Below the pieces are notes generated by a model that was not told the origin of the DNA, made no database searches, and saw nothing but the letters and a program-made list of their open reading frames with translations. A program made the position numbers and the translations under genes. A stretch of 21,729 bases of DNA, taken from NCBI GenBank assembly GCA_964617015.1, contig CAZTVG010000010.1, positions 1 through 21,729 on the forward strand, written 5' to 3'. Positions 7,362 through 14,569 of the stretch are shown here, piece by piece. How positions within the stretch are numbered: position 1 is the first letter of the stretch; every line of letters starts with the position of its first letter. This DNA comes from ASMP01 sp964617015 (GTDB lineage: Archaea; Nanobdellota; Nanobdellia; Pacearchaeales; GW2011-AR1).

Positions 7362-7612
7362 ATTTATTTTTCTTTTCAACCTCCTTTCAACTCTATAAAG
7401 AGTTGCCAAGGACAACTTTCACTAACATGGCAGTTATAGGGTAAACCACCGTGTCGTGTGAACATGATTTTGTTTTTATTCTTAAATCGACCACGCTTGG
7501 ACGATTTCCTTTTTATTATCCCCTATTAGAACACCTCGGTCCTGGCGTCGGTGTAATAGTAAAAATCAATTTTTCTTTAAAAAGCTTACTGTCTTGTTTT
7601 CTCAGAATCCCT
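7362..7612 (-). promoter_or_regulatory. Long structured 5' leader of the S-layer mRNA
   Basis: About 250 nt lie between the probable transcription start (about 25 nt downstream of the TATA at 7636-7646) and the S-layer ATG. On the minus strand I can see several stems. (1) 7523-7559: CTATT/AATAG and ACACC/GGTGT pairs around a GC-rich loop. (2) 7484-7507: AAATCG/CGATTT, then CCA/TGG after a T-T mismatch, closing a tetraloop. (3) 7418-7422 with 7458-7462: TTCAC/GTGAA. (4) 7402-7416: GTTG/CAAC. (5) 7388-7405: CAACTCT-TTAT-AGAGTTG, a perfect 7-bp hairpin just before the AAAGGAGGTT site. Stems 4 and 5 share the same CAAC and cannot coexist. This could be a regulatory or mRNA-stabilising leader; no known riboswitch class is recognised. 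Confidence 0.6.
7376..7465 (-). CDS. Possible 29-codon upstream ORF in the S-layer leader
   Basis: On the minus strand an ATG at 7465 opens 29 codons (beginning MFTRHGGLPYNC, ending ELKGG) and stops at TGA 7378-7376. Its last codons, AAA GGA GGT TGA, are themselves the Shine-Dalgarno of the S-layer gene, and the stop lies 14 nt before the S-layer ATG in another frame. It spans the two mutually exclusive hairpins. There is no ribosome site before its ATG, and an ORF of this length may occur by chance, so translation is unproven. Confidence 0.25.
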   Translation of the reverse strand: MFTRHGGLPYNCHVSESCPWQLFIELKGG

Positions 7613-7635
7613 AAAAAAGGCTTTTTTGATGGTTT

Positions 7636-7646
7636 TATTTATAAAG
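7636..7646 (-). promoter_or_regulatory. TATA box of the S-layer gene
   Basis: CTTTATAAATA on the minus strand, preceded by a purine-rich AAAAG that fits a TFB recognition element, is the best archaeal TATA box in the region. It predicts a transcript start near 7610 and therefore a leader of about 250 nt. Weaker AT-rich alternatives lie closer to and farther from the gene. Confidence 0.6.
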
Positions 7647-7699
7647 CTTTTGGTGTTACTATGATATTAATACACACCTCAAATTTTACCATAACGAAA

Positions 7700-7800
7700 G
7701 GTTTATTAACATATATTACTTTTTTATCCATATATAGTAAACTTAAATATATATCTTAAAAATATATAATCCAGATATATAAAAGAAAATAACATATATT
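7700..7800. repeat. Cluster of ATATAT elements between the S-layer and regulator promoters
   Basis: Six closely related AT elements occur within 95 bp. AACATATATT appears twice exactly (7708-7717 and 7791-7800), with variants CCATATATAG, AATATATATC, AATATATAAT and GATATATAAA between them. They could be operator sites for the adjacent winged-helix protein, overlapping TATA boxes, or just low-complexity AT sequence. I see no gene in 7613-7856. Confidence 0.35.
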
Positions 7801-7865
7801 GTATCCGACGATAAAAATAAACTAAATAAAGGAAGTTGAAGGTCAAGAAACCATAGGTGTATTAC

Positions 7866-8219
7866 ATGGCAAAAAGCAAAATAAGAGAAATAACAATCTC
7901 CCAATCCAGGGGAGCTTTTTCTATTTTCAGAGGCCAGGGAATTTCCAAGAAAGATTATGATTTTGAAGGCTTGGCTTCCCTCAGGCATCTCCTGAGCAAT
8001 GAAAAAGCAAGAATTCTGCATGTTGTAAAAACCCAAGATCCGGGTTCAATCTATGATTTGGCCAAGAAATTGGGAAGGAGTTTTAAATCTGTGAGTGATG
8101 ATATAAAGCTCCTGGAAAGATTTGGATTTATAGAATTTGTGGAAGAAAAGACAAAAAACAGGATAAGGCACAAGCCGGAAATCGTTGTTGATACAATTAC
8201 CATACATATTAAGGTTTAA
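7866..8219 (+). CDS. Winged-helix transcriptional regulator (HVO_A0114/COG4190-like)
   Basis: A small DNA-binding protein, 117 aa from the ATG at 7866. The core (about residues 35-90) is a winged helix: LRHLLSNEKARILHVV, then SIYDLAKKLGRSFKSVSDD as helix-turn-helix, then IKLLERFGFIEFVEE as recognition-to-wing segment. This pattern matches the archaeal HVO_A0114/COG4190 family of MarR/ArsR-like regulators, some of which act as antitoxin-type repressors. The N-terminal 30 residues are beta/basic. The start at 7866 is preferred over a GTG at 7857 because AGGTG (7855-7859) is then a well-spaced ribosome site. A TATA candidate GATATATAAAAG is at 7774-7785, giving a leader of about 55 nt. The gene is divergent from the S-layer gene and could regulate it or itself; no toxin gene is adjacent. 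Confidence 0.8.
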   Translation: MAKSKIREITISQSRGAFSIFRGQGISKKDYDFEGLASLRHLLSNEKARILHVVKTQDPGSIYDLAKKLGRSFKSVSDDIKLLERFGFIEFVEEKTKNRIRHKPEIVVDTITIHIKV

Positions 8220-8355
8220 TTGTTCTGTTGAAAAACTATGGTTGTTTGTCTTTTAACCTTACAATAAACTAATCAACTAAATAACTATTATAAGCACACA
8301 ATTAACCTAATTCGCTTACTTTTAACAAATCCTGATTATATTTAACAAAATCAGT

Positions 8356-8844
8356 TCAATCATAAACCCTAAATGAGACTTCTATAGAATCCGAGCCCTT
8401 TGTAAAATCCTGCAGAGAGCCTTTATAGCTGTTGGTTGCATTCCCTTCCTTAAAAACCAGGATTTCTTCTTCATTTACACTGATTACTAATTCATAGCCT
8501 TTAACAGGTCTGTCCTGCCCTGTTTTCCAGCTTTCATCTGCAATCTCTTTCAGAGTGGAATTCAAGACATCGCATGCTTCTCTCTCATCCAGGCAAATGA
8601 ATTTATTATCGCACTCAAAAATAAGCTTCTGAACAGAGAGATACTCTGAATTGTCCTTGCAGTCAGTAGTGTACTGCAAAAATCCCTGAATAAAACTATT
8701 AACCTCATAGCTTTCTACACTCTGTTTTTGGCCGTCTCTCAGGGAAAAACCAAAGAAGAAAAGCAGAATGACAGATACAATAATTATTATCAATGCAAAA
8801 CCCACCATTTCCTCCTGTGCTCTTTTGTATAATTTGTGTACCAT
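8356..8844 (-). CDS. Pilin-like membrane-anchored protein (fourth gene of pilin-like operon)
   Basis: A 162-aa protein with a type IV pilin-like (class III) N-terminus: KLYKRA followed by QEEMVGF and an uninterrupted hydrophobic helix to about residue 33, so a prepilin peptidase could cut after A9. The expected Glu at +5 is absent (Glu at +2 and +3 instead). The external part has five cysteines (TDCKD, FECDN, FICLD, REACD) that probably form disulfides, then beta-rich sequence. It lies 15 nt downstream of the 9414-8860 gene on the same strand, with AGGTT before the start. It may be a minor pilin or simply an N-anchored surface protein. Confidence 0.72.
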   Translation of the reverse strand: MVHKLYKRAQEEMVGFALIIIIVSVILLFFFGFSLRDGQKQSVESYEVNSFIQGFLQYTTDCKDNSEYLSVQKLIFECDNKFICLDEREACDVLNSTLKEIADESWKTGQDRPVKGYELVISVNEEEILVFKEGNATNSYKGSLQDFTKGSDSIEVSFRVYD

Positions 8845-8859
8845 TAATTGTTAGGAACC

Positions 8860-9414
8860 TCAACCATCATAAATCACAATAATTTTTGCCAGTTCACATT
8901 TGTCATAAATGCCTTCATCAGATTTTTCTTTCCTGCATAAAGAGACAAAATTTGAAACCCCTGTCCCTGAACTGCTTGGGAGGATTTCTATTTTATTGCA
9001 TTCAGGATAATTTTCATAAGTGCATACAGCATTTCCTGCCGGATAAATCTTTTTTATTTCTATGCCTGAAACCCCCCAGAAGTCAGAATATTTTCCTATA
9101 TGATCTCTTAAAACCATGGCTTTGTCAGAATCAATGCAGTTAACCCGCGTTCCGCGGAAAGCCTCTCCGCACGAAAACTCCGGGGAGTTTGAAAGTTTTG
9201 AAACCAAAAGCATAGCATTTTTCTCTTCAAGCAGAGCTGCTGAACCTCTTAAATCAGAAAGTACAATCACAAGCACAATCATTCCAACCAGAACAAAGAA
9301 CAGGGTAACAGCTATCAGCATAAACGCCATCTGCTGAACCTTCATCTGCGCTTTACTTTGGCCAAGCATGGACGAAGTAGCTAAAATCTTTGATTTTTGA
9401 CTTTTTGTTTTCAT
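8860..9414 (-). CDS. Pilin-like membrane-anchored protein (third gene of pilin-like operon)
   Basis: A 184-aa protein. A basic cytoplasmic leader of about 22 residues ends in SKAQ (K21-A22-Q23), followed by MKVQQMAF and a hydrophobic helix to about residue 53, the layout of a class III prepilin. The outside domain has seven cysteines (FSCGE, VNCID, AVCTY, PECNK, SLCRK, DKCEL). It follows the 321-aa gene by 52 nt. No homologous enzyme fold is recognised. The shared (K/R)(G/A)Q signal with its neighbours suggests that the same peptidase processes all of them. Confidence 0.72.
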   Translation of the reverse strand: MKTKSQKSKILATSSMLGQSKAQMKVQQMAFMLIAVTLFFVLVGMIVLVIVLSDLRGSAALLEEKNAMLLVSKLSNSPEFSCGEAFRGTRVNCIDSDKAMVLRDHIGKYSDFWGVSGIEIKKIYPAGNAVCTYENYPECNKIEILPSSSGTGVSNFVSLCRKEKSDEGIYDKCELAKIIVIYDG

Positions 9415-9466
9415 TTTTGTTCTTTTTTAAAGGAAGGGTTGATAAGGAGAATATTGGTTCTCTTCA

Positions 9467-10432
9467 TCACCATAATTTACACTCTGCAAGATTGTTTTCT
9501 CTTTCTATATCATCAACAATACTTCTGACTGTTAAAAGTTCTGCAGAACTTTTAATGCTGCTCACAAAACTTCCAAAAGCAAGAAGATTTACTTCTGGAA
9601 GACATCCCTGGCTTGAGAGAAAAGTTGCCTTGTCATCATACAGCGAGGAAAGCTCTTCTGCTCTCTGCATAATTCTCTCTATTTGGCATTCATAAATATC
9701 TTTGTCTGAAAAAACAGCAGCATACATCAGAGCATCTGTTTCATAATACACTATCTGATTTCTTTTTTCAACAGACCTTATGTTTTCATTAACACTGATA
9801 TCACACCCACTGCCGCCTTTAAAACAGATTTTTATGCTATTGCCAGGGCAATTCTCGGTGAAAAGGTTTTCCTGGTTTAAATCTGAAATTTCTTCATTTA
9901 TTCTCTCAGGGGCATCAAGGAAACAGTAATCTTTTTTTGCAGAAGTCAGATATATCATGTCAGCAATTTTAAACGGAAACCTGAAAGGCTTGGAAAAAAG
10001 GAAGAAATTTTTCCCTTCTGTAATATCCTCTGAAAAAATATATTTGTTAGAAAATCCAACCTCTTTACCTGTTTCAGGCCATTTGTTGAAACTTTTTTGA
10101 GATACCTCTATTGTTTGCCTTCCAAAATTCCCTGCAGGACTGCATCTATTGTGGATTCTTGTTTCCACAGGCATCTTTAAGAGAGTTGTTTTTCCTTCTT
10201 CAAATCCTGTTTCAAGAGGATTTAAAAGAACAGAAATCTCTTTACCTGTTATCGCGCTTGTTGTCTGCTCTCCTGTCTTGATAACTCTTACAGATGCGTA
10301 AATTGCAATAAACAAAATAAACGCCCCGACAATGATCGCAAAAAGCCATGCAAAAGATATCTGAAATTGGGCTTTTTGATTTTTTTTCAAAAAATTGAAG
10401 CTAAAAAATTTTTGATTTTTTTGCCTTTTCAT
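9467..10432 (-). CDS. Pilin-like membrane-anchored protein, large ectodomain (second gene of operon)
   Basis: A 321-aa protein with a Lys/Phe-rich leader ending in NQKAQ (K20-A21-Q22), then FQISFAWLFAII and a membrane helix to about residue 50, again class III-like. The ectodomain of about 270 residues has eight cysteines (HNRC, DYCF, ENCP, KICF, SGCD, YECQ, QGCL, AECK) and ends with a helical segment (ERIMQRAEELSSLYDD) followed by a short tail. It is the largest product of this operon. Start ATG at 10432 is 2 nt after the stop of the first gene. No known domain is recognised. Confidence 0.73.
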   Translation of the reverse strand: MKRQKNQKFFSFNFLKKNQKAQFQISFAWLFAIIVGAFILFIAIYASVRVIKTGEQTTSAITGKEISVLLNPLETGFEEGKTTLLKMPVETRIHNRCSPAGNFGRQTIEVSQKSFNKWPETGKEVGFSNKYIFSEDITEGKNFFLFSKPFRFPFKIADMIYLTSAKKDYCFLDAPERINEEISDLNQENLFTENCPGNSIKICFKGGSGCDISVNENIRSVEKRNQIVYYETDALMYAAVFSDKDIYECQIERIMQRAEELSSLYDDKATFLSSQGCLPEVNLLAFGSFVSSIKSSAELLTVRSIVDDIERENNLAECKLW

Positions 10433-10434
10433 TT

Positions 10435-10956
10435 TTATCTTGTTATTGTAACCAAAGCATCATCAAATTCCTTTACCAAAGTTAATTCTGCTTTTCCGTT
10501 TGTGTTTTGAATGCAAAAAGGATTTTCATACCGCGTGATTTCAATAAGGTCAATATTTTTTATCTCTCTTGAGCCAAGCTCTGAAGAGCCAAAAGGATAA
10601 AATACCATATTCTCACTTCCAAAATAATTTCTTTTTAATTCATCGTAAAAATGTGATTTACTACCTTTTTTTTCGTTAGAAACAGAGAAATCCACGAAAC
10701 AAACATATTCTATTTTTGAGGGCAGGAAATACTCCTGTTCTTGAGAGCTTTGCGCACTTTTCCATACCCTGTCAATATCTGCCTGCAAATCATTTACAAA
10801 TCTTGCTGTCTTTGCAGAATCACTTATCCCGAGAAATGTTTTAATGGCATAAAAAGCAAATACCAGGAAGATGACTATCAGGATTATGGAAAATATCATT
10901 CCAAAAGACAACTTTAGCTGGCCTCTCTTTGTATGAGCTTTCACACTCTTTTTCAT
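10435..10956 (-). CDS. Pilin-like membrane-anchored protein (first gene of pilin-like operon)
   Basis: A 173-aa protein with the clearest class III prepilin signal of its operon: KAHTKRGQ (R11-G12-Q13) followed by LKLSFGMIF and a hydrophobic helix to about residue 42. The ectodomain has two cysteines (YVCFV, PFCIQ), probably one disulfide. It opens a four-gene minus-strand operon (10956 to 8356). A TATA-like TTAATAAAG at 10977-10985 is centred 25 nt from the ATG, implying a leaderless mRNA. No pilus ATPase, platform protein or prepilin peptidase gene is in the window. Confidence 0.73.
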   Translation of the reverse strand: MKKSVKAHTKRGQLKLSFGMIFSIILIVIFLVFAFYAIKTFLGISDSAKTARFVNDLQADIDRVWKSAQSSQEQEYFLPSKIEYVCFVDFSVSNEKKGSKSHFYDELKRNYFGSENMVFYPFGSSELGSREIKNIDLIEITRYENPFCIQNTNGKAELTLVKEFDDALVTITR

Positions 10957-10977
10957 ACCCTAATATCTGAAAATAAC

Positions 10978-10994
10978 TTTATTAATTTAATGTT
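10978..10994. repeat. 17-bp direct repeat, copy 1 (overlaps pilin-operon TATA)
   Basis: TTTATTAATTTAATGTT is repeated exactly at 11086-11102, 108 bp away, in the same divergent spacer. Its core ATTAATTTAAT is nearly palindromic. This copy covers the TATA box of the minus-strand pilin-like operon. Confidence 0.6.
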
Positions 10995-11085
10995 CAAATT
11001 TGTGGAGTGTTAAGTAAGAAATTACAGATTAAGTTAGACAGCTTTTTTCGTTAACAATATTAACTGATTACACAGCTAAAATAGA

Positions 11086-11102
11086 TTTATTAATTTAATG
11101 TT
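11086..11102. repeat. 17-bp direct repeat, copy 2 (upstream of the 11169 gene)
   Basis: Exact second copy of TTTATTAATTTAATGTT. It lies about 37 bp upstream of the probable TATA (11139-11148) of the plus-strand gene, a place where an activator or operator site could sit. The 10957-11168 spacer holds no gene. Confidence 0.6.
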
Positions 11103-11138
11103 AATTTTCTCCAAGATTACAAATCCAAAAAAAGAAAG

Positions 11139-11148
11139 TTTTTTAAAG
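11139..11148 (+). promoter_or_regulatory. TATA box of the 11169 secreted-protein gene
   Basis: TTTTTTAAAG is centred 25.5 nt before the ATG at 11169, fitting a leaderless transcript. There is no Shine-Dalgarno before this ATG, which agrees. Confidence 0.5.
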
Positions 11149-11168
11149 AGAAAGACGTTGCCAAGAAT

Positions 11169-12026
11169 ATGAGTCTTGACAAAATAGTTCATGGAATCGG
11201 AAATTTTACGAGGACAGTAGCAGTCAGCGGTCTTTTAGGATTGGGTATTTTAGGTGCAGGTTCTGTGCCAGCTTATGCTCAGCAAAAAGTAAAATATGCT
11301 TCTAATATAAAGACAAATTATATTCAATGCAGGCAATCCGCGAATGAAAGTGAAGGAGGTTTGCCTTCAGAAGCTTTATCCGTACTTGGAGTACTTCTTG
11401 GATCATCTAAAGATTCTGGTGACCAAAGAACAGGGGCTGTACTTTCAACTTTAGGAGCAATGAAGCATCAAAAAGAAGTTGCCATGAAAGGAAGATCTGA
11501 GATAAATATCAATCAGAGCGTGCAAGGGGAATCAGAAAGCGGAAAATTGGAAAGATTTCTTCCAGCCCCCGGATGTAAATGGGCAAATCCTGGAGGTTCA
11601 AATGATTTTACTGTAAAAGTAGATATTGGGAATGCTTTTGTGGCAAATTATTGGAGAGATAAGAATTATGATAAACGTCCAAGTCTTGATGAATATGAAG
11701 GAATAAAAGACAGGTTTTATGATAATGAGAACATAATTTTAGCACTTCATGACCAGGCAGGTCAAGGAATTACTGAAGATCTAAAATTGGAAGTTTATGA
11801 TCCTAATGGAAAGAGAGTTTTTAAAAAATATGTAGTTGGTGGTAAAAGCACAAGCTTTACGATAAAGCCGGCTCTAAAGCCAGGGGGTTCAAAACATTAT
11901 AGACTTGACTGGTCTAAAAAGAATGGGGGCCCTGGATATTACACGATCGTATGGCGTTCTCAGGGAATAATTGAAATGAAAAAATTTGAAATTGTTCCAG
12001 CTTCAGAAAGGCTGGAAAAGCAGTAG
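11169..12026 (+). CDS. Secreted protein with C-terminal beta-sandwich domain, unknown function
   Basis: A 285-aa exported protein. A signal peptide covers about residues 1-38, with a twin hydrophobic stretch (TVAVSGLLGLGILGAG) and cleavage after VPAYA. Residues about 40-125 are Ser/Gly/Glu-rich and probably flexible or helical, with Cys in IQCRQ. Residues about 150-280 form an Ig-like beta-sandwich: 'EDLKLEVYDPNGKRVFKK', 'TSFTIKPALKPGGSKHYRLDW' style strands and 'PGYYTIVWRSQGIIE', a pattern of domains that describe 'a property of a chain pulled along its axis' in surface proteins. There is no membrane anchor after the signal peptide. It diverges from the pilin-like operon and converges on the second one, so it may belong to the same surface system. 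I do not recognise the family. Confidence 0.78.
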   Translation: MSLDKIVHGIGNFTRTVAVSGLLGLGILGAGSVPAYAQQKVKYASNIKTNYIQCRQSANESEGGLPSEALSVLGVLLGSSKDSGDQRTGAVLSTLGAMKHQKEVAMKGRSEININQSVQGESESGKLERFLPAPGCKWANPGGSNDFTVKVDIGNAFVANYWRDKNYDKRPSLDEYEGIKDRFYDNENIILALHDQAGQGITEDLKLEVYDPNGKRVFKKYVVGGKSTSFTIKPALKPGGSKHYRLDWSKKNGGPGYYTIVWRSQGIIEMKKFEIVPASERLEKQ

Positions 12027-12172
12027 GCAGAAAAAAGGCAAGAAGAAATAAAATTCTAATTTATTTTCTTGAGGTTAAGAATTTTTATATACTTTTAATA
12101 ACAAAAATATTTTAACAAAATGATTACCAATAATGCTGCAAAAATCTCATTAATTCATTTCTTTAAAATCAA

Positions 12173-14569
12173 TTAAATCTGGAAAGGTCTTGCAATTATG
12201 CTGCATTGGTTTGGGAAAGGACGGTTTCCGAATTTGTCTTCACACTTAATGTAGAAGTTTTTTTCAGGGTCCCAGTCTACAGAATGCGTTTCATCATCAA
12301 GGGTGCTCATTTTTATTCCGTCTTCAAACAGGTAACTGCAGTCAACATTGTCGTACACGCAGGATGCTTCCTCATCTGTGATTATTTTTAATTTATTTTC
12401 CTCATGGAATATTCTGACAATAACCGGAGCATCAGAGTCTGATTCAACACTGAAGCTGATTATTTTATTATCGGCATTTCCCCCTAAATCCACACACCTT
12501 ATATGATAGGTGTAAGAACCTTCTGGCAAGGAAAGGTCCTGGGAATGCTGGTTAGTGTTGTCTGTTTCAAAGAATTTTATAAAGCTGTCTTCTTCTCCTG
12601 TATCACTAAAGTAGCAGGTTGCTTTTCCTTCACTGAATCCTGCAGATGTTTTTGCTTCAAGAGTTACCTTTATTATGTCTGTTGAATCCTTTATTGTTTC
12701 ATTTGGTTCTGTAGAATCTATTACCAATGGTCTTGTTCCTACCAAAGTGAATTTATGAGATTCTGTATTTGTATTCCTGTCATTTTCCCTGTCTGCTGCA
12801 AGGTGAGGCTGATCCTTGCACCTGAAATAAAAGTTATTATCAGTTCTGTCCTTAAGTCCTGTAAGAGTTGTTGAGCATTGGTAAAGCATCTGTGCATTCA
12901 TTTCAAGAACATTTGTAGAACAGGACATCTGGTTTTCCATATTCTGATAACTCTGGTCAATTTTGCTCCACCTGCATTCTGATGGCTCATTCACGTAAAC
13001 CTGCAAATCAACAGAAGTCTGGTTGAATGATATTGGCATATTATTAAAGATACTTGTGGATACTATCAAAGGCGGTGTTGTGTCAGGCCCTTCGTCTACG
13101 CAGAATCTGAACACAAAGTTTGCAACATTTGAGTTTCCGTTCGCATCCTGGCATCTTGCATACAATTCAAATTCTCCATTGTTCTCTAAAGTTATATTTT
13201 CTGCTGCAAGCGCCTCAGGACTTGGGAGGCTCATTGTCTGGGAGTGATTGTATTTGATGGTTGAGCTCCCTCCGAAGAAGAAATTCATTTCATCAAAATT
13301 AGATTTTCTTAAAGGGTCAATCTTGCATTTTGAAGGTTCTGATAACTTTGGATCTTTATTCCATGTTGTGATTCCAAATCTTAAAGGTGTGAAAGGTTTT
13401 ACACACCCATTTGAACCTTCTTCTACAATTCTTACTCCTCTGTCAGGAGGAGAAATAGTGTTGTCTGGAATATACTTGTAATCTATTGTCAGGGTTTCTT
13501 CCCATGGCTGAATTACTGGAGGATTTACATCTCCGCGATTGACCCAGTCGCAAAGTTCTTTACCTGTTCCCGGATTTAATAATTCACACGCCTGTCCAAG
13601 GCTTTTGCATCTGTACTCTGTGCACGGGAAATCTTCTTCATTGCACTTTTCACAATCTTTTCCCCCTGTCGGAGCATCCCAGGGAAAACATGAGTATGAA
13701 GCAACTTCAAATTTTGTTTTTTTGAAAGAAAAGGCAAAAATAAAGAATGCAACAGCAGCTCCTATTCCTGTTGCAGCCAAAGGTCCTAGACTGGCAAGAC
13801 TAACTCCAAATATACCTTTTTCTGTAAATAATTTTGCTGCTATGAATCCTAGAGAAACAGCATTTGCAGCAGCAGCACCAGCCTCTGGAGCAAATGTTCC
13901 TACAACCAATCTTGTAACACCATAAATACCAGCCACAATAGCAGCATCTTTGATTATTACTCCGACAGGAGAAGCAAAAAACCCTGTTGGTATACATTTA
14001 TCATCAACACATTTTTCATTTGGTTTGCATGTAGTTTCTTTAGGTCCACAGGTTGTTGGTTTTGTGTCATCTGTGCCTTCAGGAACAGTAGTTTTTTCAT
14101 CCCTTTCTCTAAGAATTCTAAAAAAATCAGGAGTTCTTCTTAAAATCTCTTCCACATTAGTTGGAACTTGTGTTGTTGATTTCTGTTCAGGAATTTTTGT
14201 AGTTGTTGGTGTTGGAGTAACTTCACAATTTTCCGGATAAAAAGCACCAGAATTTAATTTCCGGGTACCACTCCCACCAGTACATATCCAAATACCTTCA
14301 CTATTTTTTTTACTTCCTCCAGCAAACTTAATACACCAATCATTAGAATATCCATAAGTATCAACATAAATTTTGCTTACTGTGTGTTCATTCCTACCTA
14401 GGTCTTTTATTTTACACTGTTCCCCTTGTGCACTAACAACCTGAAACTGGCTTCCTAAAACATATGAAAATGCAATTGTGCTTGCTATTAAAAGAATTAT
14501 CTGGCTTACTGCCAATCCACCTCTATGACTTTTTGAAAAAAAGTTATTTCTTTTTTTTGTTTTTCTCAT
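12173..14569 (-). CDS. Large multidomain surface protein: pilin-like N-terminus, membrane cluster, Cys-rich and Ig-like modules
   Basis: A 798-aa protein. The N-terminus HRGGLAVSQIILLIAS resembles a class III prepilin signal (R16-G17), though a normal signal anchor is possible. Then come a Cys-containing beta domain (about 45-105), a Thr/Pro/Glu linker (about 108-175), a short Cys motif (TTCGPKETTCKPNEKC), three hydrophobic segments rich in Ala/Gly (about 200-285), a Cys-rich segment (SCFPWDAPTGGKDCEKC onward, about 290-345), and several Ig-like repeats to the end. These repeats show the recurring 'C.WS..D..Y..M' and 'F.RC.D..GN' patterns that are common in surface proteins of DPANN archaea (from memory). 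It is the last gene of the 17260-12173 operon, with its start overlapping the stop of a 39-codon ORF (ATGA). The mid-protein membrane cluster means the two ends could both face outside, or the N-terminal part could fold inside. Confidence 0.75.
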   Translation of the reverse strand: MRKTKKRNNFFSKSHRGGLAVSQIILLIASTIAFSYVLGSQFQVVSAQGEQCKIKDLGRNEHTVSKIYVDTYGYSNDWCIKFAGGSKKNSEGIWICTGGSGTRKLNSGAFYPENCEVTPTPTTTKIPEQKSTTQVPTNVEEILRRTPDFFRILRERDEKTTVPEGTDDTKPTTCGPKETTCKPNEKCVDDKCIPTGFFASPVGVIIKDAAIVAGIYGVTRLVVGTFAPEAGAAAANAVSLGFIAAKLFTEKGIFGVSLASLGPLAATGIGAAVAFFIFAFSFKKTKFEVASYSCFPWDAPTGGKDCEKCNEEDFPCTEYRCKSLGQACELLNPGTGKELCDWVNRGDVNPPVIQPWEETLTIDYKYIPDNTISPPDRGVRIVEEGSNGCVKPFTPLRFGITTWNKDPKLSEPSKCKIDPLRKSNFDEMNFFFGGSSTIKYNHSQTMSLPSPEALAAENITLENNGEFELYARCQDANGNSNVANFVFRFCVDEGPDTTPPLIVSTSIFNNMPISFNQTSVDLQVYVNEPSECRWSKIDQSYQNMENQMSCSTNVLEMNAQMLYQCSTTLTGLKDRTDNNFYFRCKDQPHLAADRENDRNTNTESHKFTLVGTRPLVIDSTEPNETIKDSTDIIKVTLEAKTSAGFSEGKATCYFSDTGEEDSFIKFFETDNTNQHSQDLSLPEGSYTYHIRCVDLGGNADNKIISFSVESDSDAPVIVRIFHEENKLKIITDEEASCVYDNVDCSYLFEDGIKMSTLDDETHSVDWDPEKNFYIKCEDKFGNRPFPNQCSIIARPFQI

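Noticed and set aside
7451..7759. Plus-strand open frame of 102 codons
   Set aside because: It starts with GTG, has no ribosome site or domain and lies antisense to the S-layer leader and promoter.
8220..8355. Spacer between convergent regulator and pilin-like genes
   Set aside because: Short AT-rich stretch; no stem or ORF beyond chance.
10218..10250. Second ITG motif in the 321-aa pilin-like protein
   Set aside because: It lies in the ectodomain just after the N-terminal helix and not before a C-terminal helix, so it is not a sorting signal.
12027..12172. Spacer between convergent genes
   Set aside because: Only AT-rich sequence with T runs, consistent with transcript ends; no gene or distinct structure.
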